DNA of 64,000 bases from Antedon mediterranea. Its lineage: Eukaryota > Echinodermata > Crinoidea > Comatulida > Antedonidae. Position 1 is the stretch's first letter. Every line of letters begins with the position of its first letter. Under the pieces are notes generated by a model. That model worked only from the letters and a program-made list of their open reading frames with translations, made no database searches and was not told the origin of the DNA. The translations under genes were made by a program, and so were the position numbers. Shown piece after piece: positions 47,401-59,099 of the stretch. The stretch covers positions 9,172,501 to 9,236,500 of the forward strand of contig NC_092672.1 in assembly GCF_964355755.1 (NCBI RefSeq). The letters run 5' to 3'.

Positions 47401-50400
47401 CAAACTTCTTTACCATGATGCCCTCGTTGAAATATTTTGAACTTACAGAAAATCAGTTAAAGTGCGATTGTGATATTCTCCAAATTGTCTATTGGTTTAA
47501 TAGTAGTAAACATGACATTTCTTCTAAACACTTCTTGGGAAAATGTGCCATGCCATCAAACTTACAAGGGACATCAATTGTTAATGTGAACTCCAAAGAC
47601 ATAGCTGATGGTCCATGTGAAAATGCATTGATAGAAAATAGAAATACTTCATTGATGGTAAACGCCGGAGAGAAAGTTATCATAAATTGTAACACAAGTG
47701 GCAATCCTTCGCCAAGTATCTGTTGGAATGTTCCACAATCTCTGACACACTCTGATTTAAACATCAGCATGGAAAGAATAGTCATTCCGGAAGTATCAAA
47801 TAAGTATGAAGGAAGTTACACATGCAATGTAGAAAATGTTTTCAATAATGACAGTGTTACATATAGAGTTCTGATAAATAAAAATAGACTGGTAACCACG
47901 TTGCCGATAAAGAAAACTTCAACTGAAAAGCAGGACTATTCAGGACGAACGACAACTGAATCTTCTTATGTCACAAAGCAGAGCAAGCTGCAGACGTTTA
48001 CAATTATTGCCAGTATTTTTCTGTGTTTTACCGTGGTTTTTATAATTTATATGGTGCGTTGCCATGGAAGTCAGATGGAGTTGTGCCAAAGACATGGTTC
48101 CGAGTCGGATTTAAGAAGCAATAGAATAGCAAGAGATAGAAGACGGGTTTACAAAACATTAGTTGAGGAAAGAGAGAACATTGAAATCAGAAATCTTGAA
48201 CATTTTACTTAGCAATATTTGTTAATTAATTAATACTAAATTAAATATTTTATTTTTAAATTCTGGACAAGATTTAAAAAATATTTTTGCAGAATAAATT
48301 AATAATATATATTTTTTTTAAATCTAATAAAATAATATTTTACTAGAACTTATATTTTTCAATTCTGGACATCAAGACTGTTTTTGGTTTTTGTAAAATG
48401 TAAATAATTATAATATTTTTATGATGTTGTGCAACATAAAAAATTGAATTTATTCTACCTACCTTTTTTAGACATATATAGTTTTGTAAATATGTCAACT
48501 TAAAATAAAATATTGTATGTTTATTCTTAAAACCAGAAAAAGTCAGTATCTGAATGTTTTATCTGAAATACTTTTAGTCCGTCTATAGATTAACTAAAAA
48601 ATAAATTACTATATTAAACATTGTTTAGCACTGTTGTAGTAGATTTTAATGTAATATTGACAAAACCGTTATTTCTAAAATATTTGCCATCATTTCTAAA
48701 TTCAATATATCAACGTTAAAAATTACGTCATTATCAGGAATTACAAATACGTCCAGTAGAACCTCTATTAATGGGACATGACCCAATGCTTCCTCTGGTC
48801 CTTAGTTTAAAAGTTAATTAACCCTCATTCATTTCACAGGAAAGTGTCCCCTTAATAGGGGTGTCTCAAATGAGAGGTTCTACTGTATGTCCATCCTAAA
48901 AAATAAAGTCTACTAAAAATAAATGTGTTATTCAAAATCAGTGATTTCCTAACTTCTTAGAGAACAAACATACATGGACAGAGAGAAAGTTGATAAAAGC
49001 TATTGATTTTCTTACAATCAATGTACTATTATTATTGTAATCCAACTATGCACGTCCTATACAGTAGCAGTAGTTTTCATGGGCTTTGAATTAAATTAAT
49101 TCTTGATGTCTTGATGTCAAGCTAAGAGAGTTTTAAGTTAATGTATACTTACCTCCATGTAGGCAGATAATGTGAGATAAACATGCTCTCTGTAGGGAGT
49201 GACACGATTCAATAAAATTGAATTATGTAGTGAACTGTCCCATGCTGCTTCAAATCGGAAGAAAATTCTAAATGGGAATGACAACAAATATATATTCAAT
49301 TTGTTAAAATGTATAAAATAAGTTAATATTCACTTGGTTCTTTTTTGAGAATTAAAAAAACAGTTCATTTAATTTAGAATCGTTGAATATGACATTTTTG
49401 TTAATGATTGTTGGAAGGGGTGCCGGAAGACCTAAACAGAACAACCACCATCTATATTTGGCTTATCAATATTCAAAATGCAGAAGCAGGCAGTATTATG
49501 GCACGTCTGAATAAGATTAAAGGTTGTCCAATTGCTAGGCCTACCTGTCATCATTTGGATATTGAACATAGCCAGCTGGAAGGAGGTTGAGAGACAGAAC
49601 AGATAGTTCATAATCCGGTTCATTCACTTCAAGTTTTGTGCGAATGCGACCTAGAAAACAAAAGGCATTTGTAAGTAAAACCAAGAATCTATATTTACAT
49701 TGCTCTCTTCTTAGAGTTAAATAGAGTGATTCAATTAACTTGTTCAGTGTTTAAACGTGATATACCTCTGAAACATAAACCAGAGTTATATCAGTTACAT
49801 CAGAGTTATTTTCATGTACATCAATCAAGTAAGTCAATCCTTTGATCTGAGACATTTTGTATTTTGTCAGTTTGACTTTGAATTTAATATGGACAACAAA
49901 AGCATGATACACCTACCGACAACCAGTTCTTTGATTCCTATCCACTCCAGTTGTTTAGCAGGTTCATGGACAATTGTAATAGCGAGTCTTCTCTGGATTC
50001 CTTGATGTAACATAAAGCATCCACTTCCTGGTGGTGACTTATTAGGATGATCTACCACACATGGAATATACCTTGGAGAAACAATACAATTATTTGTTAT
50101 AATGTGTATGTTAATCGAAAAGGGTTTGCTATAGTATACTGTAACAACAATTATTAATAATAGAATCTTTATAAAGGAACAAAGTCATGTTTCCCCTTAA
50201 AATAGAAGTGTTCCCTGAATTTGTTTCTTCCATAGTGTTACAACATTTTTCCTTTTTCGTTTAATCAGAAAACGTTCCTTTAATGGTCATTTCCCTTGAA
50301 AAGTGGTATCCTAAACTGTATGTTAAATTTAAATGCCATTTAAAAGAGTGTGTCCAATTTTCTTCCAAATTTTAATATGTTTTTGCTCAGACAATTATCT

Positions 50401-53400
50401 TTCGAAATTGTTATCTTCATATTTGATTTGGATGATGTCATCATACCAAAAAAATAGTATATGTAAGTCCCGTAATTTCACCTATGCTACAGTAGCGTAT
50501 ATAGTATAACTGTATATTATTCACACATAGTAAACACACAATTTAGCACAATTATGCATCAGGTCATAGGATAGCATATCAAATTGACATTACACCACAT
50601 TCTCTTAACTTGAGAGATTTGTTCTCATGACTTGAATAAGAAAGTAAAATAATTTGTGCAACACATAGGTTTTAATCATTGTTCTGTTAATTGTTAACCC
50701 TCGGAACTCATCCTGTTTAACCACAAAAATTGTTAAAAATTAGTAACAGTAAGGGAAGCCTATGAAGGATCTGTAAGGGGTGTCTTTATAGTAACCAAAC
50801 AGGACTTTGTAGATTTAAATACTGTAATCCATGGTACAAGCTCTAATGGAAACCAGTCCCAAATGATTACTAGCCTGGACAGTGATGTAGCCACAAGAAA
50901 TAAAGTGGTCCGGTTTTTGCAAGAAAAGGGAACAATCTTTGTTCAAGCCACTAAGTTGTCAAAGGCCTACAGTATGTGAAAAAGTGGTCAGATTGAAACC
51001 TTACCAACCGTACTAGTGGCTATGGCCCTGTTGGACAAATAAATTAATTGAATGAATAAACAAGACTTACTCTCCAGAAGGTGCTAATTCACAGATTTCA
51101 ATCCACAATAGTATGTCATGTTTGGAATGGAGATGACTTGTACTGCAAGGTAGGGAGACACATGGGCCTAGCTGCTTTGGAGAAGGTACTGGTCGAGCAA
51201 GTGGCAGAGATGAAGGGAAGCTCCGTTTGGCTGGTCTTAGTCTACAAAATGAAATGAACTTTTTATTTATATAAAAGATGTGGAAGTAAATAATTCGAAT
51301 AAACGAAGAGAAAATTATATAAAAAACATTATTCTGTATAAATAAAAACTTTCAAATATCCCTTTTAGTTTACAGTATTGTTTTATACAATTTATTACTG
51401 ATAAGTATGTCTAATATAATGTTCAATAGGCGGTTAAATTAAAATGTGACCTGCTACAATATCAACATCTAGCTAATACAAGAACCAAATTTTATGGTTC
51501 TTTCATTAACATAATATTAAAATATCAATATATCATTGGTCGTAATAAAAACAGGCTCATTATGTGGGCTTATATAATGAGTTGAAATAAAAATATATAA
51601 CTGCCATTACTTTCTACCATGCACAACAAAGTATAAGCTCGAATTAAATTTCATTAGTGCCCTCACAAGTTATGGTCTCTTCTACAACAAATTATGAGCA
51701 AATGTACCATTGTTTAAATCATGAAAATAATTTTGTAGTTTATTCATTTGGTATACTAGTTTAAATAAAAATAATATGTTAAAATAAAAGATATGTCTAT
51801 ATAAATGTGCTTTGTATTTATATGAAATGATATATTCAATAATGGCATGCACTAATGAATATTATTGTTATTATTATTATTCATTGTTATTATTATTTAT
51901 ATTCATTTACACATGTAAATGTAAGTAATAATCTTGATTAGTATACAAATAATGAATGTTTATGGGTTAGAAAATAGTCTCTCTTTTCAACAAATATAAA
52001 TCATTCATTCCAATGTTTGTATTATAACACACCTAGAGTAAAGTTCATAATCTATGGGTGGGTTTCCAGTTGTGCAATATTCACAAGCCTATCTTCAATA
52101 TGGAGAGAAAATAATGGCATTGGAACATGATACAACCAACCAAATGAAAAGGATACAGGTGTGTTATAATTTTTTGATTTAATTTAATGATACAAAGCAA
52201 TGAAGTTAAAAAATCCATATCCAAAGTTATTCAGGATAAAAAAAATTACTAAGCAAGTCTGTTCAGTGCTGTAGCCACGAGAAATTATGTGGCGCATTGA
52301 TTGAAAAAAAAAGTGATCAATCTCTGTGCAGGCCATAGGATTGTCAAAATAAAAGCCTTTTTGGAAAAAAGAGTCATGGTGGCAGCCCTGCTATTGTTTA
52401 GTCCCCCAACGAGATTCTCAATTACCCATAGGAGTGCCTTTTGAGAGATATTTATTAACTCTTGGGTTCAACATTTTGAATACCAAGCAAAAATGAACCA
52501 TTAATTAACCAACTACATATTCTGTTAATTAGTAGAACTTATATGCCATACTAAAAATACTCACGCTGGTCTTTAGTTGTTTAGGCCAACTATTTTTAAC
52601 AATAAATAAATGAATGAATAAATAAAACCAATATTACATATAAATTTATGTCTAAAAAAAGTATTAGTTTAAGTGAAAGCAAATTAAGTGACTACTATTG
52701 TACTGTATCGTTTGATCGTCAGAAAATAATGTAACTTAAATTTTACGGAAAACGAAAGGAAATTGGACCCACAGCTACCAGCATTACAGCACCTACCCAG
52801 ATCAGCACACCTGGAGATGATCACCCAGTCTCTTTAAATAGTGTATCAATTTCTGTAACATACACTGTATGTATACGACAGGACCAACAGCTTTCTGTTC
52901 CATAGGAATATAGAATCATGGCTAAAGGATACAATGAATAAAGCATGACACGCTGGAACCCAGATTAGTCTGATCTCTCCCCATTAAGCCATATCATTTA
53001 GGGTCTATACAGCACCCGATATAATACCCAGACGGTCTCCAATCAAAGTTCTACCTGAATGAGAACCCGAGTTTCAACATGGTACTTGCTGCAAGAAACT
53101 CTATAATTAATTTTGTGTAGGAACAATGAAAGACGTGTATATCGCAGATAGCTATTGTGCTTGAGATGTTTTATTTAATATCTTCTTTAGAATAGTAAGT
53201 ATATTAAATAGCAATATATATACTGGTATTAATTTATGAATCAGAATATTATTTATTGGAGTAGTGAATAGTTATATGAAATATAATAATAATATTTGTT
53301 TTCTATAGTATAATATTATTATCTTATTATTTGCTTTAATAATATTACTGTCCTCGTGATCGTATATTTAAGAAAACTACAGCACTACAATAGAAATTCA

Positions 53401-56400
53401 GAAATCTATTAAAAAAGTAATTAAAACAATATATATCATGCAAATCAATGAAACGTTAGTCATGTTATAAAACTGTTGCGATTTTAAATCTTACAACGAT
53501 CGGGACGATATTCTCGGTGGGAGTACAGGTATGGCTCGAATCGTGGCATTTCCGAGGCTGAAACATAAAGCATGTAAAAAATTCCACAACAGGTCTTTTT
53601 GTTAGGAATTTCAATAATTCTTTTCATTTAATTTTAGTAGGAATATTTGGGATGCTATGTCATGGCATCGAAAAAGTAGAAGTCAAAAGGATTTTAAAAA
53701 TACAAGTTTTCTACCAGTGCTGTTGGTCTCTATCTCTTATCCATCTTGATATAATTTATGATTTTGTAGTAAAGAGTAAACATTTCTTTTTCAAGCAAAT
53801 CAGTTAAAAATCTTCTTCGATAACAAATTAGTTGATATAATCAATGGAATATTGCACTATGGCACTATGACTTAAACATGAACGTAAATGACATACATTT
53901 ACAGTTTAATGTTTTATGCTTTTAAAAAACATTTAATTTAAAAAAGGAACCAGTACGATTACAAGTACAATATGATAAATTACATACCATAATGCAATAT
54001 AGAAAAACATGCAAAATTCAAATTGTAGAAAATGTTTTTTTTATATTATTCTTCTTGTTGTGCTTACCTTGTGAGCTCTTGACTTTGACTGTGAAGAGGA
54101 TGAGCTTGGTAGTGACCAAAGACCTCAAACATAATTGGTTGAGTACGAACATAATCAACAAATGCTTTTGTCACAGTCACTTGTATCTGAAAACATTAGA
54201 ATTTAATTATATATAATTAAACAAAAGCATCAACTATAAATATTTAATTGTTACATTTTAATTTCAATTCAATTCAACATTTATTTTGAAACATATGTAC
54301 ACTGACTAAACCACTAAAGCAACAAACTAAATTTGAGAAGATGTGTGGAATTGTTTCGGGTGGGATTAGAACCCACGACCTCCAGGCCACAAGCCTGGTG
54401 TTCATACATAGAATCATAGAGCTTGTGTTGATAGCTAGTTTTAGATTCCAGTCCAAGTAGGCAGCCGGCACTGCCCCAACAGGACATTCTACTGTATCAG
54501 CTCAACATTTTTAATTCAGTGGTCCATTATTTTCATCAAAATTGAACTATTTCATCTACAAATAAATTTTACGGATACATAATATTTTGATTTTCTTATT
54601 CCTGCTATCAAAAATATGCAACCAGGAATTTTAAATACAACAGTAATTATTTAAACTATTAAACTTTATTTCTCACAATAAAAGTTAATTAGCTATTTTC
54701 CATTTTTACAAATCAATATAAGTTTATATTTTTGACATGCATACATTGTTTTGAAGATTATAGCACATTACAAACAAAACTACAATGGTATACAATACAA
54801 GTTAACACAAAAACACTAAAAAAAAAACCAGAAACAGAAATTGTGGGTGTTAGTATAATAGTGATTTACCTTTATATATTGTGAACAAATATTACAGATA
54901 TTGGTATTTGAAAAAAGAAATCAAAATTTAACAAAAAATATAATTTATACCAAACATTATATCGAAGGTCAGGGTACTATATAATAACTTTCAGTAACAA
55001 GTAGAGCAAAAACTCTCCTTGAGATTGTTGATGGAGGAATCACATACATTTGTTTCTACTTATACAATACTGCTTTGAACTTTGACATGCATTTTATTTT
55101 TTATTTTGAAATAGTTACTATAAAAATCATTTAAATAATAAAATGATATAAATAAAATAAATAATTAAATAAAGTGATGGAAATGTGGGAAAGTTTAACA
55201 AAAACAACAATTAAAAGAAAATAAAACTATTGAAATGAAAATGCATGCTGACTTACATCCTGAACGAAGTAAAATCCCAGGGGCGGCCCAGAATTCCCAG
55301 TGTTGCGTACAGGTTCTGTAACGAATGCCTCATGCCCGTGTAAAAGACTGAAAAGAATCAAAAGAAACAGAGAGTGCCCAACAGTGAAAATAAAAATAAA
55401 ACCAAAAAGAAAGAAAACCCAGCAGACAGCAAGCCAAAAGAAACTATGAAAAAGGTTCTTAAAAGTTAGCAGAGAAGTTATAGTGCTTTATAGTGCAAAA
55501 AAGTTGAATGCAAAAAATTATCCATTTGGAATGTACATTCAATTTAGTGTTTATATTAATATTGATTGCTGAAATTTCAAATTATATTGTGAATAGGCAA
55601 CTTTTAAGAACCTTTTTTGACACCAAAATGGCTATGAAACTATGTGCTATAAAATGAATTGATTGCGCCGACATACTATGTGTGATAACTTACATATTGA
55701 TTGTGATAGAAAGCCAATATATGGCTACTACCAGTACGACGGTTTTTACAAGGGTCCGTAGAAAAACAACCATCTTTATGATGCAAAAAACTGTAGAAAA
55801 CATTTTAATTAGGCATTTAACAATTATTATAAAATGTAGTTTACTGCAGATGATCCCAAGAAGAAATGATGTTTTTTTAATTGTTTATGGTTTTAAAAAT
55901 GGATCTCTTGTTAGGCCCTTCAAAGAAAGAGACAATAGTATAAATTTAGACCAAGAAATACACAAACTGGAAGGAACTTATAGGTCTTGAACTTGGCTTC
56001 TCAAACAAGTCTTGTTGATATGCAGAATTGATGTAGGCCGAGAAATCTTTCAAAAAAGATGGATCATTTTACAAAATCATTATGTCAAATAAAAAAAGAA
56101 AACATATCACATTACAATAATCTTCTTAAAAAGAAGCCCGAGACTGTTATTAAAACGTTAAAAATGCTAAAGAAAGAATAAAAACTCACTTGAATTGGCA
56201 GAATATGTCAGCATATTCAGAAGAGATTCCCATTCCTTGAAGAACTGTGACACGGAAGCACATCTTACTCCCAATCTTCATGTGTTCAGGAGGTTCTACA
56301 AAGGTTTCATACAGGTCAGCGCCATTCTCTTTCAGATTCTCTGTATCGTCTTTACAATGTTCAAGAAGATCTAGAAAAGTAGAATTTTATTGGGAAGGTG

Positions 56401-59099
56401 GAAGAGACATTTTGACAAATTTTGTACAAGCCACTTTACCATCTACTTTAATATTTCAAAGTAAGAAGAAGTTTCTTTTATAAATGTACTAATATATTAT
56501 TAGGTTTCTTTGTTTCTAGTAGTGATTAAGTAGATACAGGGTTCAAAATACTTACCATGGTCAGAATTTTCTCGCTGGCCTTCGACAATTCGCAGCTCTT
56601 CAGATGACAATGCTGTTTGGCTCATGCCAGTTGGACTACGTTTCATCTAAGTAAAATAATTAGGACATACAGATAGGTATGTAAAGAGGAAAATACAGTT
56701 TTCTAGAATCTTTTTTATCAAACGAAAAGACAATTTATCAGTAGTGCCGGATCCAGGATTTTTTTTTTGGGTCAAAGGCCTAAATATTGTAAAAGCAATA
56801 AACTTAATATTATGTCCTATCCTTTGCATTGTAATTTTTGAAAATTTAGGGAGAGGGTGAAATTGTTAAGTTTAGCCTTACATTTCCAGTTACCTTTGTA
56901 TTGAAGTATTCTTTATCATTGAAGGTAATGTTAGCAACAGCCGACTGTTTTCTTCCAGATGATTTGTCCATTGCTTGGTCTTCGGGACTGATGTGTTGGA
57001 TTGATATGCGAAGATACCCTTGAACGTCTCCGCGCTCGTTCACTATCGCAACCTTCTGTACGAGTGATATTGGCACAAGCAGATTGCTAAGATACACAAA
57101 GGATCTGGAAAGAAAATTATATAAGAAAATTGTTTTAAAAAAACAAACAATTATTTGAAATACATTAAAAACAATATAGGAAACAGAAAGAGGAATATGA
57201 GATAGTAAGTTGATAAGATGGGCTGTAATAGGGCAGAATAGGGTGGTGACAACCAAGAAAATAAATTGAAAACACGGGAAAGTGAAAAATCTTATATTTA
57301 AAGTTAGAATTGCTCCTGAACTATCTTTATAAAAAGTTTTCTTCCCTTAAAAGCTATTTAATTTTTAATATATTTTTAGACGTATATTCATTGAATACCC
57401 GACTCCCTGAAATCAAAATCAGATTGGCCGGGAACTGGGCCTATACTACCAATATAAATGTAGCGGGGCTAACTGAAGGTGTATAATGGAATGAATGAGG
57501 TAGATTAATCTTCTTACCTTCCAACAAGCCTAAACCATGGGAATCGGTCATAAAACGGATCTCTACAAGTCATGGCATTTTCAAGTGTTCCATTTGATTC
57601 AGGAGTTATTGGCAATCCATCGCCTCCATCGCTATGATTGTCGTACATCTCTCGCATCATCTCCAACCGTTGCCTATAGACAAAATATAATTAAAAGCAT
57701 CAATTCTGAGACCTTATTCTGTATTACGTATATACATTTTTGGGCACATTTGGCATGGCCCAGCACTATTGTGCATAGTAAAGTACATGGTGCATAGTAA
57801 AAACATGATTCCTGAATAGAGATTAACATCAAAAAGGAAGAACATGTAAGAACAAATAGTATGTACAGCAACACTTCTATCCATTGTATGGATTCAAAGT
57901 CTTTAGAGCACAATATTTGTGTGAACTGTGCATTATAATATATTAACTTACTTAAGTTTTTCAATACTCCAGTAGTGAGTTGCACCATTCTTTTTGTCTT
58001 GCACTTCAACGGCAACAACGGTACGTGGAAATGGACGTTGTCCAATGTCTTTGTTATCCTTCTCAGATAGTAATTCAACTGGCAGAGGTGAGTACAGTGT
58101 GTCAGTTAACAAGACAAATTGGAATTCAACCTAACAGAACAAGAATAAGTTAGACATGTAAAAATAGCAGGGAATTGCAGTACCGTAGCCACGAGAAATA
58201 ATATAGTGCAGTGATTGTAATAAAAGAGAACAATCTCTGTGCAGGCACTGGTTTGTTAAATGCTTCTGTGAAAACGCAGTCATGCTGAAATATTACCATA
58301 CCCTGAATTGTTTTGAATATTGCGCCCCCTCTAACTTTAGATCAAAATACTACTTTTAATATAGTAGTAACCCTGATTGACTGGTTACGGTTTTTGTGTT
58401 TTATATCATTACAAATATAAAATCCTAATAAAAATTTAAATTCAGTGATACCTTTTTTTTTAATTCAACACTAACAGCATTTGCTTCTTTTAGATGAATG
58501 GCATTCCCCCACAAATCATCCTGGAAAAAATGATTATTAAAAAAAGCAGTGTATAAAATAATGTATGGACAGTATACATAAAATACTAAAAATTACAAAT
58601 GGAGTAAAAATATGAAATGTCCATTGTGACATACTATATTACCATTTAATGGTGTTAGGGAGCTTTTGATTTTTGATTGTCTAGGACCTATGCATATCTG
58701 TACCTAGAATACACTAAACCTGTGTTGAGGAAGCATGTTTCCATGTGCACAATGCATGTAACATGATGAAACAATTGATTAGGTCAGACAGTAGGTCATT
58801 ACAAATTAAAATCTTCCTATTGTTAATTACATCTTTGACAGAGATTAAAACATTCAAAGTTCTCAGTTTTACTATATTGTAGCTTTCTCAAAAAAGACAA
58901 TTCTTTTAACATAAAATAACTATTTTTATGCCTAATAGGTAGGTATAATTGATCGTAGGATTAAACCAGGATTCGAACCCAGGACTATACAATTCAGCTA
59001 CAGTAGCACTGCTTACTCTTATAGATGTAAATCTGTAGTATTTCCATTTACGAATAGCCCAAGCTGCAAGCTGGTATTCGTGTTCTCCCCAACACCATC
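38437..59099 (-). CDS. KIF1A: Kinesin-3 KIF1A/KIF1B/unc-104-like, 3' portion (partial)
   Basis: Twenty-two exons in continuous phase: 59099-59017, 58520-58452, 58130-57952, 57673-57518, 57104-56894, 56646-56556, 56370-56190, 55347-55257, 54186-54068, 53557-53495, 51241-51071, 50071-49917, 49650-49545, 49267-49153, 44290-44157, 43666-43605, 42132-42055 (cassette), 40290-40145, 39890-39690, 39331-39066, 38958-38766, 38595-38437 (TGA 38437-38439). They give about 1,009 codons. Recognised blocks are [53 protein letters not shown] (DUF3694/KIF1B region), [45 protein letters not shown], and a C-terminal PH domain ([10 protein letters not shown] to [11 protein letters not shown]). KIF1 motors carry synaptic-vesicle precursors and other cargo along axons, and the PH domain binds phosphoinositides. 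Motor, FHA and first coiled-coil exons are not in the window, so the 5' end is missing. The gene is probably the single invertebrate pro-orthologue of KIF1A and KIF1B. Confidence 0.95.
41088..41258. repeat. CAGTAGAAC-type MITE (pogo/Tigger-like ends)
   Basis: 'tacagtagaactcctcc' and 'gagtgttctactgta' are terminal inverted repeats flanked by TA. Internal 'acccctatttaggggg' matches the related copies. The CAGTAGAACC start recalls Tigger/pogo termini; no transposase is present. Confidence 0.65.
42055..42132 (-). other. KIF1A: Probable KIF1 cassette exon (78 nt)
   Basis: An exon with phase 1 on both sides. The upstream exon ends ...SSEALSP plus G; joining it to this exon ([14 protein letters not shown], then a Ser/Pro-rich [10 protein letters not shown]) or directly to 40290-40145 (GTQRRLRK) keeps the frame either way. 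It lies just before the conserved R-R-x-x-K-V-I-D-T segment. The Ser/Pro-rich composition suggests a regulatory linker, but this is inferred from phase and sequence alone. Confidence 0.6.
43354..43487. repeat. MITE of the AAACATTCATTATTTGT family
   Basis: Left end 'gtgtgttataaaacaaataa' and right end 'aaacattcattatttgtata'. Same family as 1685-1859 and 51941-52033. It lies in the KIF1 intron close to exon 43666-43605. Confidence 0.75.
44291..46262. other. KIF1 intron, upstream part; likely 5' region of the nested gene
   Basis: No KIF1 exon is present. An acceptor (ttatatttacag, 46252) 10 bp before the nested gene's start codon implies spliced 5' UTR exons here. One candidate is 45376-45423 and another donor is near 44890 (gaggct|gtaagt). 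The frame at 45808-46035 is AT-rich with no recognised domain. Confidence 0.4.
45376..45423 (+). other. Candidate non-coding 5' exon of the nested LRR-Ig gene
   Basis: A 48-nt segment between acceptor 'attgtttacag' and a strong donor 'AAG|gtaagt', with stops in frame, so it would be untranslated. It is on the plus strand, upstream of 46263. Confidence 0.3.
46263..48212 (+). CDS. LRR-Ig single-pass transmembrane protein, nested in a KIF1 intron
   Basis: One uninterrupted 649-residue ORF. A signal peptide (about 1-16, [16 protein letters not shown]) precedes a Cys-rich LRRNT-like segment ([10 protein letters not shown]). About 14 leucine-rich repeats follow (about 55-400; e.g. [42 protein letters not shown]), then an LRRCT cap ([11 protein letters not shown] to GPCEN, about 395-455), an Ig domain (about 467-540, VIINC ... 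GSYTCNVEN), a Ser/Thr/Lys stalk, one membrane helix (about 578-598, [20 protein letters not shown]) and a 50-residue basic tail with no TIR domain or ITAM. Many N-x-S/T sites are present. The plan resembles LRIG, LINGO and related adhesion or signalling receptors, but I cannot assign an orthologue. It lies on the opposite strand between KIF1 exons 49267-49153 and 44290-44157. A splice acceptor just before ATG argues against a processed pseudogene. Confidence 0.9.
   Translation: MYIVFILLLSVKQATGSCNHEGKNCEWNMFAHRCRCQNLGLTCVPRNILECPNIISLQLENNNITEINVTDLMPYKVKLTSLKLSNNQISSIALGSFEGMAHLEELFLARNQLISLQDGIFSGLTSLKKLFLSSNNIKSIEDTVFNNLEELQTLDLSGNKLSTLSSNVFSELVKLRELYLSSNCLIQVPAFLDTMPILTELDLSKNMISLFPRNTLSKLTKLKILELSSNNISFIERNALYNMSFLEELYLDNNTITSLQPNILWGNQEEMSDLQALTIFDIHNNNITEILKDFMRHLPAIETLNLSGNQIQSIEPASFSAMNNLRSLLLRQNQLNYFDSDLFKDETAMDIKECKKEQKTFNYLQDINLSENKMVSAPSANFFTMMPSLKYFELTENQLKCDCDILQIVYWFNSSKHDISSKHFLGKCAMPSNLQGTSIVNVNSKDIADGPCENALIENRNTSLMVNAGEKVIINCNTSGNPSPSICWNVPQSLTHSDLNISMERIVIPEVSNKYEGSYTCNVENVFNNDSVTYRVLINKNRLVTTLPIKKTSTEKQDYSGRTTTESSYVTKQSKLQTFTIIASIFLCFTVVFIIYMVRCHGSQMELCQRHGSESDLRSNRIARDRRRVYKTLVEERENIEIRNLEHFT
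48293..48298 (+). terminator. Candidate polyadenylation signal of the nested LRR-Ig gene
   Basis: AATAAA 80 bp after the stop codon; further AATAAA-like sites follow to about 48510. Confidence 0.35.
48753..48887. repeat. CAGTAGAACC-type MITE (pogo/Tigger-like ends)
   Basis: 'ccagtagaacctctattaat' on the left and 'gagaggttctactgta' on the right, with internal 'gtccccttaataggggtg'. Best-preserved member of the family also at 38164 and 41088. Confidence 0.7.
50880..51060. repeat. Retroposon-like repeat, copy 1
   Basis: Begins 'gtgatgtagccacaagaaat' and ends with an 'ttgaatgaataaacaa' tail. It shares 'gtagccac(a/g)agaaat', then 'aacaatctttgt' or 'caatctctgtgcagg', with copies near 52270 and 58184. 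The simple-repeat tail suggests a SINE or LINE 3' end. Confidence 0.5.
51941..52033. repeat. Short MITE of the AAACATTCATTATTTGT family
   Basis: 'gtatacaaataatgaatgtt' on the left and 'caatgtttgtattataacac' on the right form degenerate terminal inverted repeats matching 43354-43487. Another 'aggtgtgttataat' end lies near 52156. Confidence 0.6.
52262..52625. repeat. Retroposon-like repeat, copy 2
   Basis: 'gctgtagccacgagaaatta' near 52270 and a tail 'aataaatgaatgaataaa' near 52605, as in 50880-51060. The middle is diverged. Confidence 0.45.
54340..54475 (-). repeat. tRNA-derived SINE-like sequence
   Basis: On the minus strand an anticodon-stem-like 'ccaggcttgtggcctgg' is followed by a T-arm 'gtgggttctaatcccac' with a perfect 5-bp stem and B-box GGTTCTAATCC. 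The 5' half does not fold as a good D-arm, so a functional tRNA is unlikely. Confidence 0.55.
58183..58300. repeat. Retroposon-like repeat, copy 3
   Basis: 'cgtagccacgagaaataata' then 'caatctctgtgcaggcac', matching copies 1 and 2; no clear tail is seen. Confidence 0.45.
58915..59045 (-). repeat. tRNA-like SINE fragment abutting a KIF1 exon, duplicated at 59439-59551
   Basis: The minus strand shows a B-box-like 'gggttcgaatcctgg' about 38 bp past the donor of exon 59099-59017. The whole segment, including the last 24-26 nt of that exon and its donor, is copied about 520 bp away (see 59406-59584). Confidence 0.6.

Larger units (their letters stand above)
51242..53494. other. Long KIF1 intron with repeats
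   Basis: Between exons 53557-53495 and 51241-51071. It holds a MITE (51941-52033) and a retroposon-like repeat (52262-52625). A GC-richer patch near 52760-53060 has no recognised exon or domain. Confidence 0.5.

Noticed and set aside
47489-47785. Minus-strand 98-codon open frame inside the LRR-Ig gene
   Set aside because: Antisense shadow of the Ig-domain coding sequence, with no features of its own.
39200-48120. Identical SESDLRS heptapeptide in the KIF1 exon 39331-39066 and in the tail of the nested LRR-Ig protein
   Set aside because: The codons differ at several synonymous positions and flanking residues do not align, so chance or a shared phospho-motif is likelier than exon exchange.
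54340-54475. Functional tRNA gene
   Set aside because: T-arm and anticodon-like stem are good but the D-arm and acceptor stem are not; more likely SINE-derived.
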